Source: Prevotellaceae bacterium (GTDB taxonomy: Bacteria > Bacteroidota > Bacteroidia > Bacteroidales > UBA932). From it: DNA of 5,686 nt. This document shows positions 1 through 5,686 of this stretch, piece by piece. The notes under the pieces are model-generated. The model did no database searches, had not been told where the DNA came from, and was given only the letters and a program-made list of their open reading frames with translations. The stretch is from positions 1-5,686 of the forward strand of contig JAISSE010000161.1 of assembly GCA_031273285.1 (NCBI GenBank), given 5' to 3'. Each line of letters opens with the position of its first letter. The first letter of the stretch is position 1. The position numbers and the translations under genes were made by a program.

Positions 1-28
1 GCGCGTGCATTTATTTTCAACAATTATC

Positions 29-41
29 GCAATTATATTGC
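29..41. promoter_or_regulatory. 13-bp palindrome upstream of the -7 element, possible operator
   Basis: GCAAT-TAT-ATTGC is a perfect inverted repeat with 5-bp arms around a 3-base centre. It ends 9 bases before the putative -7 element, where a regulator could compete with RNA polymerase. A palindrome this short in AT-rich DNA can arise by chance, and no regulator gene is nearby, so this is only a candidate. Confidence 0.2.
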
Positions 42-50
42 AGTCTTTTG

Positions 51-58
51 TATCTTTG
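51..58 (+). promoter_or_regulatory. Probable Bacteroidota-type -7 promoter element for the decarboxylase-amylase operon
   Basis: The octamer TATCTTTG fits the TAnnTTTG consensus of the -7 element used by the Bacteroidota primary sigma factor. It lies 42 bases before the decarboxylase ATG, leaving a leader of about 35 bases. A convincing -33 TTTG/TTG is not visible at the usual spacing; the nearest T-rich stretch (14-18) is too far away and the TTG at 38-40 is too close. The call therefore rests on the -7 match and its position alone. Confidence 0.5.
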
Positions 59-100
59 TGCCGATAATGTTTTCGTTAACGTATTCATTTTAATGTCTGA

Positions 101-1492
101 ATGAAAAATAAATATATAAATTTAATCGAACAAACATTTGATTTTCCTCAGCCGGAGTTCGAAGTAATTGACAATGAATTGTATTTTAACAATATCCCTC
201 TGATGGATATTATTAAGCAATATAAAACCCCTCTGAAAATAAGCTATTTGCCCAAAATAAGCCAGAATATACAGAAAGCCAAACGGCTTTTCAATGTGGC
301 AATGGCAAAGGTTGATTATCAGGGCGATTACAACTATTGTTACTGTACCAAAAGTTCTCATTTCGCTTTTGTTCTGGAAGAAGCTCTCAAGAACGATATT
401 CATCTGGAAACATCATCTGCCTTCGATATAAATCTTGTCGAAGAATTATACTCCCAGGGTCTGATTAACAAGAATAAATGGATTATCTGCAACGGTTTCA
501 AAAAGAAACAGTATGTGGACAATATCGCGGGTCTGATTAACAACGGCTGGGAGAACACAATTCCCATATTCGACAATATGCCCGAGGTGGACATGTTCAG
601 CGAAGCGCTCGAAAAGCCTTGCAGGATAGGCATAAGGATAGCTGCCGAAGAACAGCCGAAGTTCGAATTTTATACGTCCCGTCTCGGAATCAGATATATC
701 GACATCGTTCCGTTTTATGAAGAAAAAATAAAGGATAACCCTCTGTATGAGATGAAAATGCTGCATTTTTTCATAAATACGGGAATACACGACGATGCCT
801 ACTACTGGAACGAATTGTCGAAATGTGTTCAGGTTTACTGCGATTTGAAAAAGATTTGCCCCACTTTGGATTCGCTGAACATAGGCGGCGGATTTCCCAT
901 AAAAAATTCGCTCCATTTCACTTACGATTACGAGTATATGGCGGAAGAAATTATTGCCCAGATAAAAATGATATGCGCCCAGCGGGAAGTGCCCGACCCC
1001 AATATTTTCACCGAGTTCGGCAGTTTCACCGTGGGCGAAAGCGGCGCTGTGATATACTCGATATTAGGCGAAAAACAGCAAAACGACCGCGAAAGATGGT
1101 ATATGATCGACAGTTCGTTTATGACCAATCTTCCCGACACGTGGGCGATAAAGCAAAGGTTCATACAGTTGGCAATCAATCATTGGGATAAAGAATATCA
1201 GAGAGTTATGCTGGGCGGTCTGACATGCGACAGCGGCGACTATTACAATTCCGAAGCTCATGCAAATGCTATTTTCCTGCCGAAATTGCAGACGGACGAG
1301 CCTCTGTATGTGGGATTTTTCCATACGGGAGCATATCAGGAATCGATAGCCGGTTTCGGCGGTATTCAGCATTGTCTGCAACCCGCTCCGAAGCATATAA
1401 TAATCGACAAGGACGACAACGGAGATTATTTCACCCGGCTGTTCTCGAAAGAGCAGGGTTACAGACCGATGCTGAGAACTCTGGGATACTGA
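101..1492 (+). CDS. speA: Arginine decarboxylase-like PLP enzyme (fold type III, ODC/DapDC superfamily)
   Basis: This 463-residue cytoplasmic enzyme belongs to the alanine-racemase-fold PLP decarboxylases. The probable reaction is arginine to agmatine plus CO2, the first step towards putrescine. Visible landmarks are the N-terminal YCTKSSH segment with Lys84 as the expected PLP Schiff-base lysine; a GGGF phosphate-binding loop at 262-265 within SLNIGGGFP; EFGSFTVGESG (305-315) in the position of the family's EPGR motif; CDSGDYY (376-382) supplying the catalytic Cys-Asp pair; and GAYQ (410-413) near the C-terminus. Length and wording match the short form common in Bacteroidota, not the roughly 630-residue SpeA of enterobacteria. 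The start at 101 fits the family N-terminus (MxxKYIxLI); there is no Shine-Dalgarno sequence. No agmatinase or agmatine deiminase follows; instead a GH13 gene overlaps the stop codon. Family membership is clear, but arginine specificity is inferred by similarity; ornithine, lysine or carboxynorspermidine decarboxylation are alternatives. Confidence 0.85.
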   Translation: MKNKYINLIEQTFDFPQPEFEVIDNELYFNNIPLMDIIKQYKTPLKISYLPKISQNIQKAKRLFNVAMAKVDYQGDYNYCYCTKSSHFAFVLEEALKNDIHLETSSAFDINLVEELYSQGLINKNKWIICNGFKKKQYVDNIAGLINNGWENTIPIFDNMPEVDMFSEALEKPCRIGIRIAAEEQPKFEFYTSRLGIRYIDIVPFYEEKIKDNPLYEMKMLHFFINTGIHDDAYYWNELSKCVQVYCDLKKICPTLDSLNIGGGFPIKNSLHFTYDYEYMAEEIIAQIKMICAQREVPDPNIFTEFGSFTVGESGAVIYSILGEKQQNDRERWYMIDSSFMTNLPDTWAIKQRFIQLAINHWDKEYQRVMLGGLTCDSGDYYNSEAHANAIFLPKLQTDEPLYVGFFHTGAYQESIAGFGGIQHCLQPAPKHIIIDKDDNGDYFTRLFSKEQGYRPMLRTLGY

Positions 1493-3213
1493 TGGAGAAT
1501 CGAAAAGTGAGAAAAACAGTCATTTATCAGCTTCTGGTTCGCCTGTTCGGGAACAGAAACACGAACAATATACTCTACGGTTCGGCGGAAGAAAACGGTT
1601 GCGGGAAATTCAACGATATTTCCGATGCCGCACTCCGCGAACTCAAGCGTCTTGGAATCACTCATATATGGTACACCGGAGTGATTGAACATGCAACGAC
1701 GACCGATTATTCGGCATACGGCATAAGTCCCGATAATCCGCTCGTTGTGAAGGGAAAAGCCGGGTCGCCTTACGCAATCAAAGATTACTACGATGTTGCT
1801 CCCGACCTTGCTTCCCGTCCCGACAGGCGTATGAGGGAATTTGACGGGCTTGTCGAACGTACTCACAATGCGGGATTTAAAATCATAATTGATTTTGTAC
1901 CCAACCATGTCGCCCGTGTCTATAAATCCGATGCAAAACCACCGGACATCAGGGATTTGGGCGAAGAAGACAATACAAACGTTTTTTTCGACAGAAACAA
2001 CAATTTCTATTATATACAGGGTGAAGCGTTTAAAGTTCCGGAAGGATACAATCCCGCCGGAAGCGCCGGTTTTGTCGAATATCCGGCGAAAGCGTCGGGA
2101 AACGACGTTTTTACAGCATCGCCGAATATCGGCGACTGGTTCGAAACGGTGAAACTGAATTACGGAATCGACTGTTTGTCGGGAACGGCACATTTTGACC
2201 CTGTCCCCGACACATGGCTGAAAATGACGGATATATTGCTGTTTTGGGCAAACAGGGGCATTGACGGCTTCCGGTGCGACATGTGCGAAATGGTTCCGAC
2301 GGAATTTTGGCAATATGCGACAGACAAAGTAAAAAAACGGTATCCGGAGATTATTTTTATCGGAGAAGCATATTCGCCTGCGAATTACAGACGGTATATC
2401 GCGGCGGGATTCGATTATCTGTACGATAAATCGGGTCTGTACGACCTGCTTGCCGCCGTTGCTACCGGACGTGCCGGTACGGATAAACTCCAGGATTATC
2501 TCAATTCGGAAATTAAGGGAATAGAGCGCCACATGGTAACTTTCCTCGAAAATCATGACGAACAGCGTTTTGCTTCCGCGCAGTTTGCCGGCTCTACCGA
2601 CAGGGCTGTTCCGCTGATGACGCTTGCCGCAACTTTGCATCCTTCGCCCGTCATGATATACTTCGGGCAGGAGGTGGGCGCAAAGGCTTCGGGAGCAACA
2701 GGTTTCAGCGGTGATGACGGCAGAACATCCATTTTCGACTATACGCACGTTCCGGAAATCCGGCAATGGATTAACAATGACCGTTTCGACGGAGGATTAC
2801 TGACGCCGGAACAGACCGAACTGCGTAATTTTTATTCGAAACTGCTGAATATCTGCAATTCCGAAGAAGCAATCGCCAACGGTCGTTTCGGCGACCTGTT
2901 CGAAAACAATGCCGACGGCAAATCCGCCGGATTCAACCGGTATATGAATTATGCCTTTGCGAGATATACGGAAAACAGCAGACTGATTATCTTTGTTACA
3001 ATAGATTGCGTCGCTCCGAATCTTTATCTCAAACTGCCTGCGGATTTATTTGCTGCCATGGGACTTTGCAGAGATTCGAATTACATAGTCGAAGATATCC
3101 TGCTCTCCGATTACAGAACCGTAATTAAAGGCGAAGACTTTATTGCCGACGGATTGCATTTTACCGGTAAACCCATGAGCGCGGCAATACTTGGAATAGT
3201 GAACAGTGAATAA
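1492..3213 (+). CDS. GH13 alpha-amylase-family glycoside hydrolase, apparently cytoplasmic
   Basis: This 573-residue protein has all the conserved GH13 regions: region I DFVPNH (134-139); the ETVKLNYG segment (219-226) matching region V in domain B; region II GFRCD (259-263) with Asp263 as nucleophile and Arg261; region III IGEA (290-293) with Glu292 as acid/base; and region IV ENHDE (353-357) with Asp356 as transition-state stabiliser. A beta-rich domain C follows from about residue 480. All catalytic residues are present, so it should cleave or transfer alpha-glucans. The N-terminus MENRKVRKTV lacks a signal peptide or lipobox, and no carbohydrate-binding module is visible, arguing for a cytoplasmic enzyme and not a Sus-type surface amylase. 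The frame stays open upstream to a Met at 1225, but that stretch lies inside the decarboxylase gene; the ATG at 1492, overlapping the decarboxylase stop as TGATG, is the natural start. The last residues (VNSE) and the stop codon are written by a heptamer repeat. Hydrolase versus transferase, and the substrate, cannot be settled here. Confidence 0.9.
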   Translation: MENRKVRKTVIYQLLVRLFGNRNTNNILYGSAEENGCGKFNDISDAALRELKRLGITHIWYTGVIEHATTTDYSAYGISPDNPLVVKGKAGSPYAIKDYYDVAPDLASRPDRRMREFDGLVERTHNAGFKIIIDFVPNHVARVYKSDAKPPDIRDLGEEDNTNVFFDRNNNFYYIQGEAFKVPEGYNPAGSAGFVEYPAKASGNDVFTASPNIGDWFETVKLNYGIDCLSGTAHFDPVPDTWLKMTDILLFWANRGIDGFRCDMCEMVPTEFWQYATDKVKKRYPEIIFIGEAYSPANYRRYIAAGFDYLYDKSGLYDLLAAVATGRAGTDKLQDYLNSEIKGIERHMVTFLENHDEQRFASAQFAGSTDRAVPLMTLAATLHPSPVMIYFGQEVGAKASGATGFSGDDGRTSIFDYTHVPEIRQWINNDRFDGGLLTPEQTELRNFYSKLLNICNSEEAIANGRFGDLFENNADGKSAGFNRYMNYAFARYTENSRLIIFVTIDCVAPNLYLKLPADLFAAMGLCRDSNYIVEDILLSDYRTVIKGEDFIADGLHFTGKPMSAAILGIVNSE

Positions 3214-3237
3214 TTGAGAGTTGAGAGTTGAGAGTTT
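3198..3237. repeat. Heptameric tandem repeat array spanning the amylase stop codon
   Basis: Five consecutive 7-base units read AGTGAAC, AGTGAAT, AATTGAG, AGTTGAG, AGTTGAG, followed by a partial AGTTT. The first two units lie inside the amylase reading frame and encode its final residues; the stop TAA (3211-3213) spans units two and three. Units drift from a GTGAA type to a TTGAG type. Each unit carries a TGA or lies next to TAA, so stops occur in all three forward frames. Arrays of this wording are, from memory, scattered in intergenic DNA of several bacterial phyla, including Bacteroidota; no function is established that I know of. Confidence 0.8.
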
Positions 3238-3254
3238 GCCGGTCGTCGATTAGA

Positions 3255-3273
3255 AAAAATCCAAAGGATTTTT
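3255..3273. terminator. AT-rich hairpin after the amylase gene, weak terminator candidate
   Basis: AAAAATCC and GGATTTTT form a perfect 8-bp inverted repeat around an AAA loop, 41 bases after the amylase stop. The T run is part of the 3' arm and the A run part of the 5' arm, a layout that could act in either direction. Only two pairs are G-C and A residues follow the hairpin, so this is weak as an intrinsic terminator. It may instead belong to the neighbouring repeat block. Confidence 0.3.
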
Positions 3274-3313
3274 AAAATTCGTGGTATTCGATAAAAATTC
3301 GTGGTATTCGTGA
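3274..3313. repeat. Two tandem copies of a 20-bp repeat
   Basis: AAAATTCGTGGTATTCG occurs at 3274-3290 and again at 3294-3310, giving a 20-base period. The full 20-base units differ at only two positions near their 3' ends. The core TTCGTGG recurs in degenerate form further downstream (see the next repeat entry). The stretch has no open reading frame of interest and separates the amylase gene from the nfn promoter. Confidence 0.8.
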
Positions 3314-3335
3314 AATTGACTATGTCGAACTTACG

Positions 3336-3382
3336 TTTTGTGGAAAAAAAAAAGTTTGTGGATAAAAGATTTCGTGGATTCG
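3336..3382. repeat. Degenerate TTYGTGG repeat copies leading into the nfn promoter
   Basis: Three further relatives of the TTCGTGG core are seen: TTTTGTGG at 3336-3343, TTTGTGG at 3355-3361, and TTTCGTGGATTCG at 3370-3382. The last is close to the 20-bp unit upstream, with the T of GGTATT missing. A run of ten A residues (3344-3353) lies between the first two. The core spacing is irregular (about 16-39 bases), as in a decayed array. The final copy overlaps the presumed -33 region of the nfnA promoter. Confidence 0.55.
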
Positions 3383-3400
3383 ATTTTCTTAGTAATTTTG
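3370..3400 (+). promoter_or_regulatory. Probable Bacteroidota-type promoter for nfnAB
   Basis: TAATTTTG at 3393-3400 matches the -7 consensus TAnnTTTG exactly. TTTCG at 3370-3374, with an 18-base spacer, is an imperfect stand-in for the -33 TTTG. The predicted start, several bases after 3400, would give a leader of roughly 60 bases before the nfnA ATG at 3467. The leader is AT-rich and shows no Shine-Dalgarno sequence, as is usual in this phylum. Confidence 0.55.
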
Positions 3401-3466
3401 CACAATCAATTAGGTAGCGGCAAATCAATGTTATGCAGTTACAACTAACTTTATTTTAGTAAATTA

Positions 3467-4306
3467 ATGAATAGAATTATCAGTAAGGAGTATTTTTCGG
3501 CGAATGTTGTAAAATTTGAAATAGAGGCGCCTTTGATAGCAAAAGCCCGTCGTGCGGGGCATTTCGTCATTGTGAAAGTCGGCGCAAAGGGCGAACGTGT
3601 TCCGCTTACAATTGCCGACGCCGATCCGGAAAAAGGAACCGTTACGCTTGTGGTTCAACGGATAGGCGTTTCATCGACAAAACTGTGCGCATTGAACGAA
3701 GGCGACTGTATCACCGATTTGGTCGGTCCTCTGGGCAAGGCTACGCATATCGAAAATTTCGGGACGGTGGTATGCGCTTGCGGAGGAGTAGGCGCCGCAC
3801 CGATGTTGCCGATTGTAAAAGCGTTGCGTGAGGCGGGAAACCGTGTGATTACGGTTCTGGCGGCGCGCAGCAGGGAACTGATTATTATGGAAGACCGGAT
3901 GAGACAGTTTTCCGATGAACTGATAATTATGACCGACGACGGTTCGCACGGAACGAAAGGACTGGTTACCGACGGGGTCGAAACGGTCATTCGGCGCGAA
4001 AAAGTGGATAAATGCGTAACAATCGGACCCGCCGTGATGATGAAATTTGTCAGCCTTTTGACAAAAAAATACGGAGTCGCCACAATTGCATCGCTGAATA
4101 CCATCATGGTAGACGGGACGGGGATGTGCGGCGCATGTCGCGTAACGGTGGGCGGCGAAACCAAATTCGTCTGCGTGGACGGTCCCGAATTTGACGCTCA
4201 TCTGGTCGATTTCGACGAAATGATGATGCGGCTCGGAGGTTATCGCGACATCGAACAGTCGGATATGTACAAGGTTGAAAACAAATGCAAATCCGAAGAA
4301 AATTAA
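3467..4306 (+). CDS. nfnA: NfnA, small subunit of NADH-dependent reduced ferredoxin:NADP+ oxidoreductase
   Basis: This 279-residue flavoprotein belongs to the ferredoxin-NADP reductase-like group that includes PyrK and the SudB-type sulfide dehydrogenase subunit. In NfnAB it carries one FAD and a [2Fe-2S] cluster and holds the NAD(H) site, serving the reaction that couples NADH and reduced ferredoxin oxidation to NADP+ reduction. An N-terminal beta-barrel with RVPLTI (44-49) is the FAD-binding segment; GGVGAAP (106-112) starts the nucleotide-binding half. Near the C-terminus MCGACRV...FVC supplies Cys221, Cys224 and Cys236. No fourth Cys sits in the usual place; Asp216 in VDGTGMC is a likely ligand, consistent with the three-Cys/one-Asp cluster known for this subunit. 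Cys274 in the tail lies outside the motif. The nfnB ATG follows after 4 bases, so the pair is surely co-transcribed. That neighbour, and no pyrD, argues against PyrK. The AT-rich leader has no Shine-Dalgarno sequence; the ATG at 3467 fits the family N-terminus. Confidence 0.92.
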   Translation: MNRIISKEYFSANVVKFEIEAPLIAKARRAGHFVIVKVGAKGERVPLTIADADPEKGTVTLVVQRIGVSSTKLCALNEGDCITDLVGPLGKATHIENFGTVVCACGGVGAAPMLPIVKALREAGNRVITVLAARSRELIIMEDRMRQFSDELIIMTDDGSHGTKGLVTDGVETVIRREKVDKCVTIGPAVMMKFVSLLTKKYGVATIASLNTIMVDGTGMCGACRVTVGGETKFVCVDGPEFDAHLVDFDEMMMRLGGYRDIEQSDMYKVENKCKSEEN

Positions 4307-4310
4307 CATT

Positions 4311-5686
4311 ATGGAAAGAAGAAGCGAAACATGGCGCGCAGAACTGCGTAATACGCTGAAAGCAAAGGAACGCGCGGAGATTGAACGTGTCCGTATGCCT
4401 GAACGGAATCCCGAAATCCGCAGCCGCAACGTCGAAGAAGTGAATCTGGGATTAACCACCGACATGGCAGTCAATGAAGCCCGACGCTGTCTGGACTGCG
4501 CCAAGCCGGGTTGTGTCGAAGGTTGTCCGGTGGAAATTGATATTCCTGCCTTCATTAAAAACATCGAACGGGGTGAATTCCTCAAAGCGGCGAAAATTCT
4601 GAAGGAAACTTCGGTTCTCCCCGCCGTCTGCGGACGTGTCTGTCCTCAGGAAAAACAGTGCGAATCGAAATGCATATACATTAAAATGAAGAAGGAAGCC
4701 ATAGCTATCGGTCATCTGGAACGTTTCGCCGCCGACTGCGAACGCGCCGGCGGACAAATATCGCTGCCATCGGTCGCACCTGCCAACGGAATAAAAATCG
4801 CCGTGGTCGGGTCGGGTCCGGCGGGACTGTCTTTCGCCGGCGACATGGCGAAAGCGGGATATGCGGTTACTGTGTTCGAGGCTTTACACGAAATCGGCGG
4901 GGTCTTGAAATACGGTATTCCGGTTTTTCGCCTGCCGAACGAAATTGTCGATATGGAAATCGACAGTCTGAGCGCTATGGGGGTCAAGTTCGTAACCAAC
5001 TGTATTGTGGGAAAGACAATCGGTATCGACGACCTGAAAGACGAAGGTTTTCGCGGTATCTTTGTCGGAAGCGGGGCGGGATTGCCGCGTTTCATGAATA
5101 TCAGGGGCGAAAATCTGGTCGGCGTAATGTCGTCGAACGAATATCTTACGCGGGTTAATCTGATGGACGCCGCCAATCCCGAATCGGATACGCCCGTGCT
5201 GACAGGTAAAAAAGTGGCTGTTATCGGCGGAGGAAATACGGCAATGGATTCGGTGCGAACGGCGCGCCGGCTGGGCGCCGAACGCGCAATGATTGTCTAT
5301 CGCCGTTCGGAAGAGGAGATGCCCGCCCGTCTCGAAGAGGTCAAACATGCCAAAGAAGAGGGGATCGACTTCATGACCCTGCGCAATCCGATCGAATATC
5401 GCGGCAATGAAAAAGGGCGCGTAACACACATGCTGCTACAGGTAATGAAACTCGGCGAACCCGATGCCTCGGGTCGGCGTTCGCCGGTGGAAGTACCCGG
5501 AGAAACGGAACTGATTGAAGTCGACGAGGTGGTGGTTAGCGTGGGCGTTTCGCCGAACCCTCTGATTCCGCGCTCCGTCGAAGGGTTGAATGTAAGCAGA
5601 TGGGGTACAATCGTGGTGAACGAAGAAACCATGCAGTCCGATGTGCCGATGATTTTTGCCGGCGGCGATATCGTGCGCGGCGGCGC
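4311..5686 (+). CDS. nfnB: NfnB, large subunit of NADH-dependent reduced ferredoxin:NADP+ oxidoreductase (cut by window end)
   Basis: This frame is open from the ATG at 4311 to the window edge, giving 458 residues plus two bases; related proteins end about 20-35 residues later, so only the tail is missing. It is a GltD-like flavoprotein: an N-terminal Fe-S domain, then FAD- and NADPH-binding Rossmann units. CxxCx4Cx3CP at Cys60, 63, 68 and 72, and Cys107, 111, 117 and 121, provide ligands for two [4Fe-4S] clusters (exact assignment not resolved). GSGPAG (167-172) is the FAD dinucleotide loop, GGGNTAMD (306-313) with YRR (330-332) the NADPH site, and IFAGGD (448-453) the C-terminal FAD motif. 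In NfnAB this subunit holds the bifurcating FAD, ferredoxin-side clusters and NADPH site. Such proteins are often labelled glutamate synthase small subunit; the adjacent nfnA, 4 bases upstream, and the absence of a GltB gene here favour NfnB. A TTG at 4275 is in frame, but the ATG fits the family N-terminus (MERR). Confidence 0.92.
   Translation, partial: MERRSETWRAELRNTLKAKERAEIERVRMPERNPEIRSRNVEEVNLGLTTDMAVNEARRCLDCAKPGCVEGCPVEIDIPAFIKNIERGEFLKAAKILKETSVLPAVCGRVCPQEKQCESKCIYIKMKKEAIAIGHLERFAADCERAGGQISLPSVAPANGIKIAVVGSGPAGLSFAGDMAKAGYAVTVFEALHEIGGVLKYGIPVFRLPNEIVDMEIDSLSAMGVKFVTNCIVGKTIGIDDLKDEGFRGIFVGSGAGLPRFMNIRGENLVGVMSSNEYLTRVNLMDAANPESDTPVLTGKKVAVIGGGNTAMDSVRTARRLGAERAMIVYRRSEEEMPARLEEVKHAKEEGIDFMTLRNPIEYRGNEKGRVTHMLLQVMKLGEPDASGRRSPVEVPGETELIEVDEVVVSVGVSPNPLIPRSVEGLNVSRWGTIVVNEETMQSDVPMIFAGGDIVRGG

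Noticed and set aside
93..104. Tiny upstream frame ATG TCT GAA TGA overlapping the decarboxylase start
   Set aside because: A three-residue frame is expected by chance in AT-rich DNA, and there is no sign of leader-peptide control such as repeated codons or alternative hairpins.
823..1191. A 122-codon plus-strand frame inside the decarboxylase gene
   Set aside because: It is out of frame within a gene with conserved motifs; the protein is basic, low in information and unrecognisable.
1225..1491. N-terminal extension of the amylase frame from a Met at 1225
   Set aside because: It overlaps 268 bases of the decarboxylase's conserved C-terminal region, including the catalytic CDSGDYY-adjacent part, and its translation is unlike any GH13 N-terminus. 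The TGATG overlap start at 1492 is far more plausible.
1459..2766. A 435-codon open frame on the minus strand opposite the amylase gene
   Set aside because: It lies antisense to a GH13 gene with all catalytic motifs intact; the predicted protein is rich in Arg, Cys and Ile with no recognisable domain. It is a codon-bias shadow.
3111..3428. A 105-codon minus-strand frame covering the intergenic repeats
   Set aside because: Its translation includes a NSQLSTLNYSLF-type string, which is just the heptamer repeat read in reverse; it is not a gene.
3437..3450. Small inverted repeat AGTTA-CAAC-TAACT in the nfnA leader
   Set aside because: A 5-bp AT-rich stem is too weak to call as a riboswitch or attenuator, and no conserved RNA motif is evident around it.
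3671..4585. A 304-codon minus-strand frame opposite nfnA and the nfnB start
   Set aside because: It runs antisense to the well-supported nfnA gene and the beginning of nfnB; no domain is recognisable, and other shadow frames overlap it.
5640..5686. Possible truncation or frameshift of nfnB at its 3' end
   Set aside because: The frame is open to the very last base and the C-terminal FAD motif is intact; the missing tail is due to the window boundary.

Overview
The window looks like chromosomal DNA from a Bacteroidota bacterium, most likely an anaerobic Bacteroidales or close relative. Three things suggest this. Genes start without a recognisable Shine-Dalgarno sequence. Two upstream regions carry a good match to the Bacteroidota -7 promoter element TAnnTTTG (51-58 and 3393-3400). 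The first protein closely resembles the short (about 460-residue) arginine-decarboxylase-type enzyme I know from this phylum. All supported genes lie on the + strand; the longer minus-strand frames are shadows.

Region by region: 1-100 is a short AT-rich leader with a probable promoter. 101-1492 encodes a fold-type III PLP decarboxylase (arginine decarboxylase-like). 1492-3213 encodes a GH13 alpha-amylase-family enzyme without a signal peptide, whose start codon overlaps the decarboxylase stop codon (TGATG), so the two are probably translationally coupled. 3214-3466 is a 253-base intergenic region rich in small repeats: a heptameric tandem array that begins inside the last codons of the amylase gene and supplies its stop codon, a short AT-rich hairpin, and a 20-bp direct repeat with degenerate TTYGTGG copies running into a probable promoter. 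3467-4306 encodes NfnA, and 4311 to the window edge encodes most of NfnB. Together these are the two subunits of the electron-bifurcating NADH-dependent reduced ferredoxin:NADP+ oxidoreductase; NfnB is cut by the window end, not broken.

Functionally there are two transcription units. The first joins a polyamine-type decarboxylase to a probably cytoplasmic glucan-active enzyme, an unexpected pairing. The second balances ferredoxin, NADH and NADPH pools in fermentative metabolism. I see no phage, CRISPR, IS, tRNA or rRNA feature. Nothing here clearly amounts to a new system; the points most worth a second look are the decarboxylase-amylase coupling and the repeat-built intergenic region.
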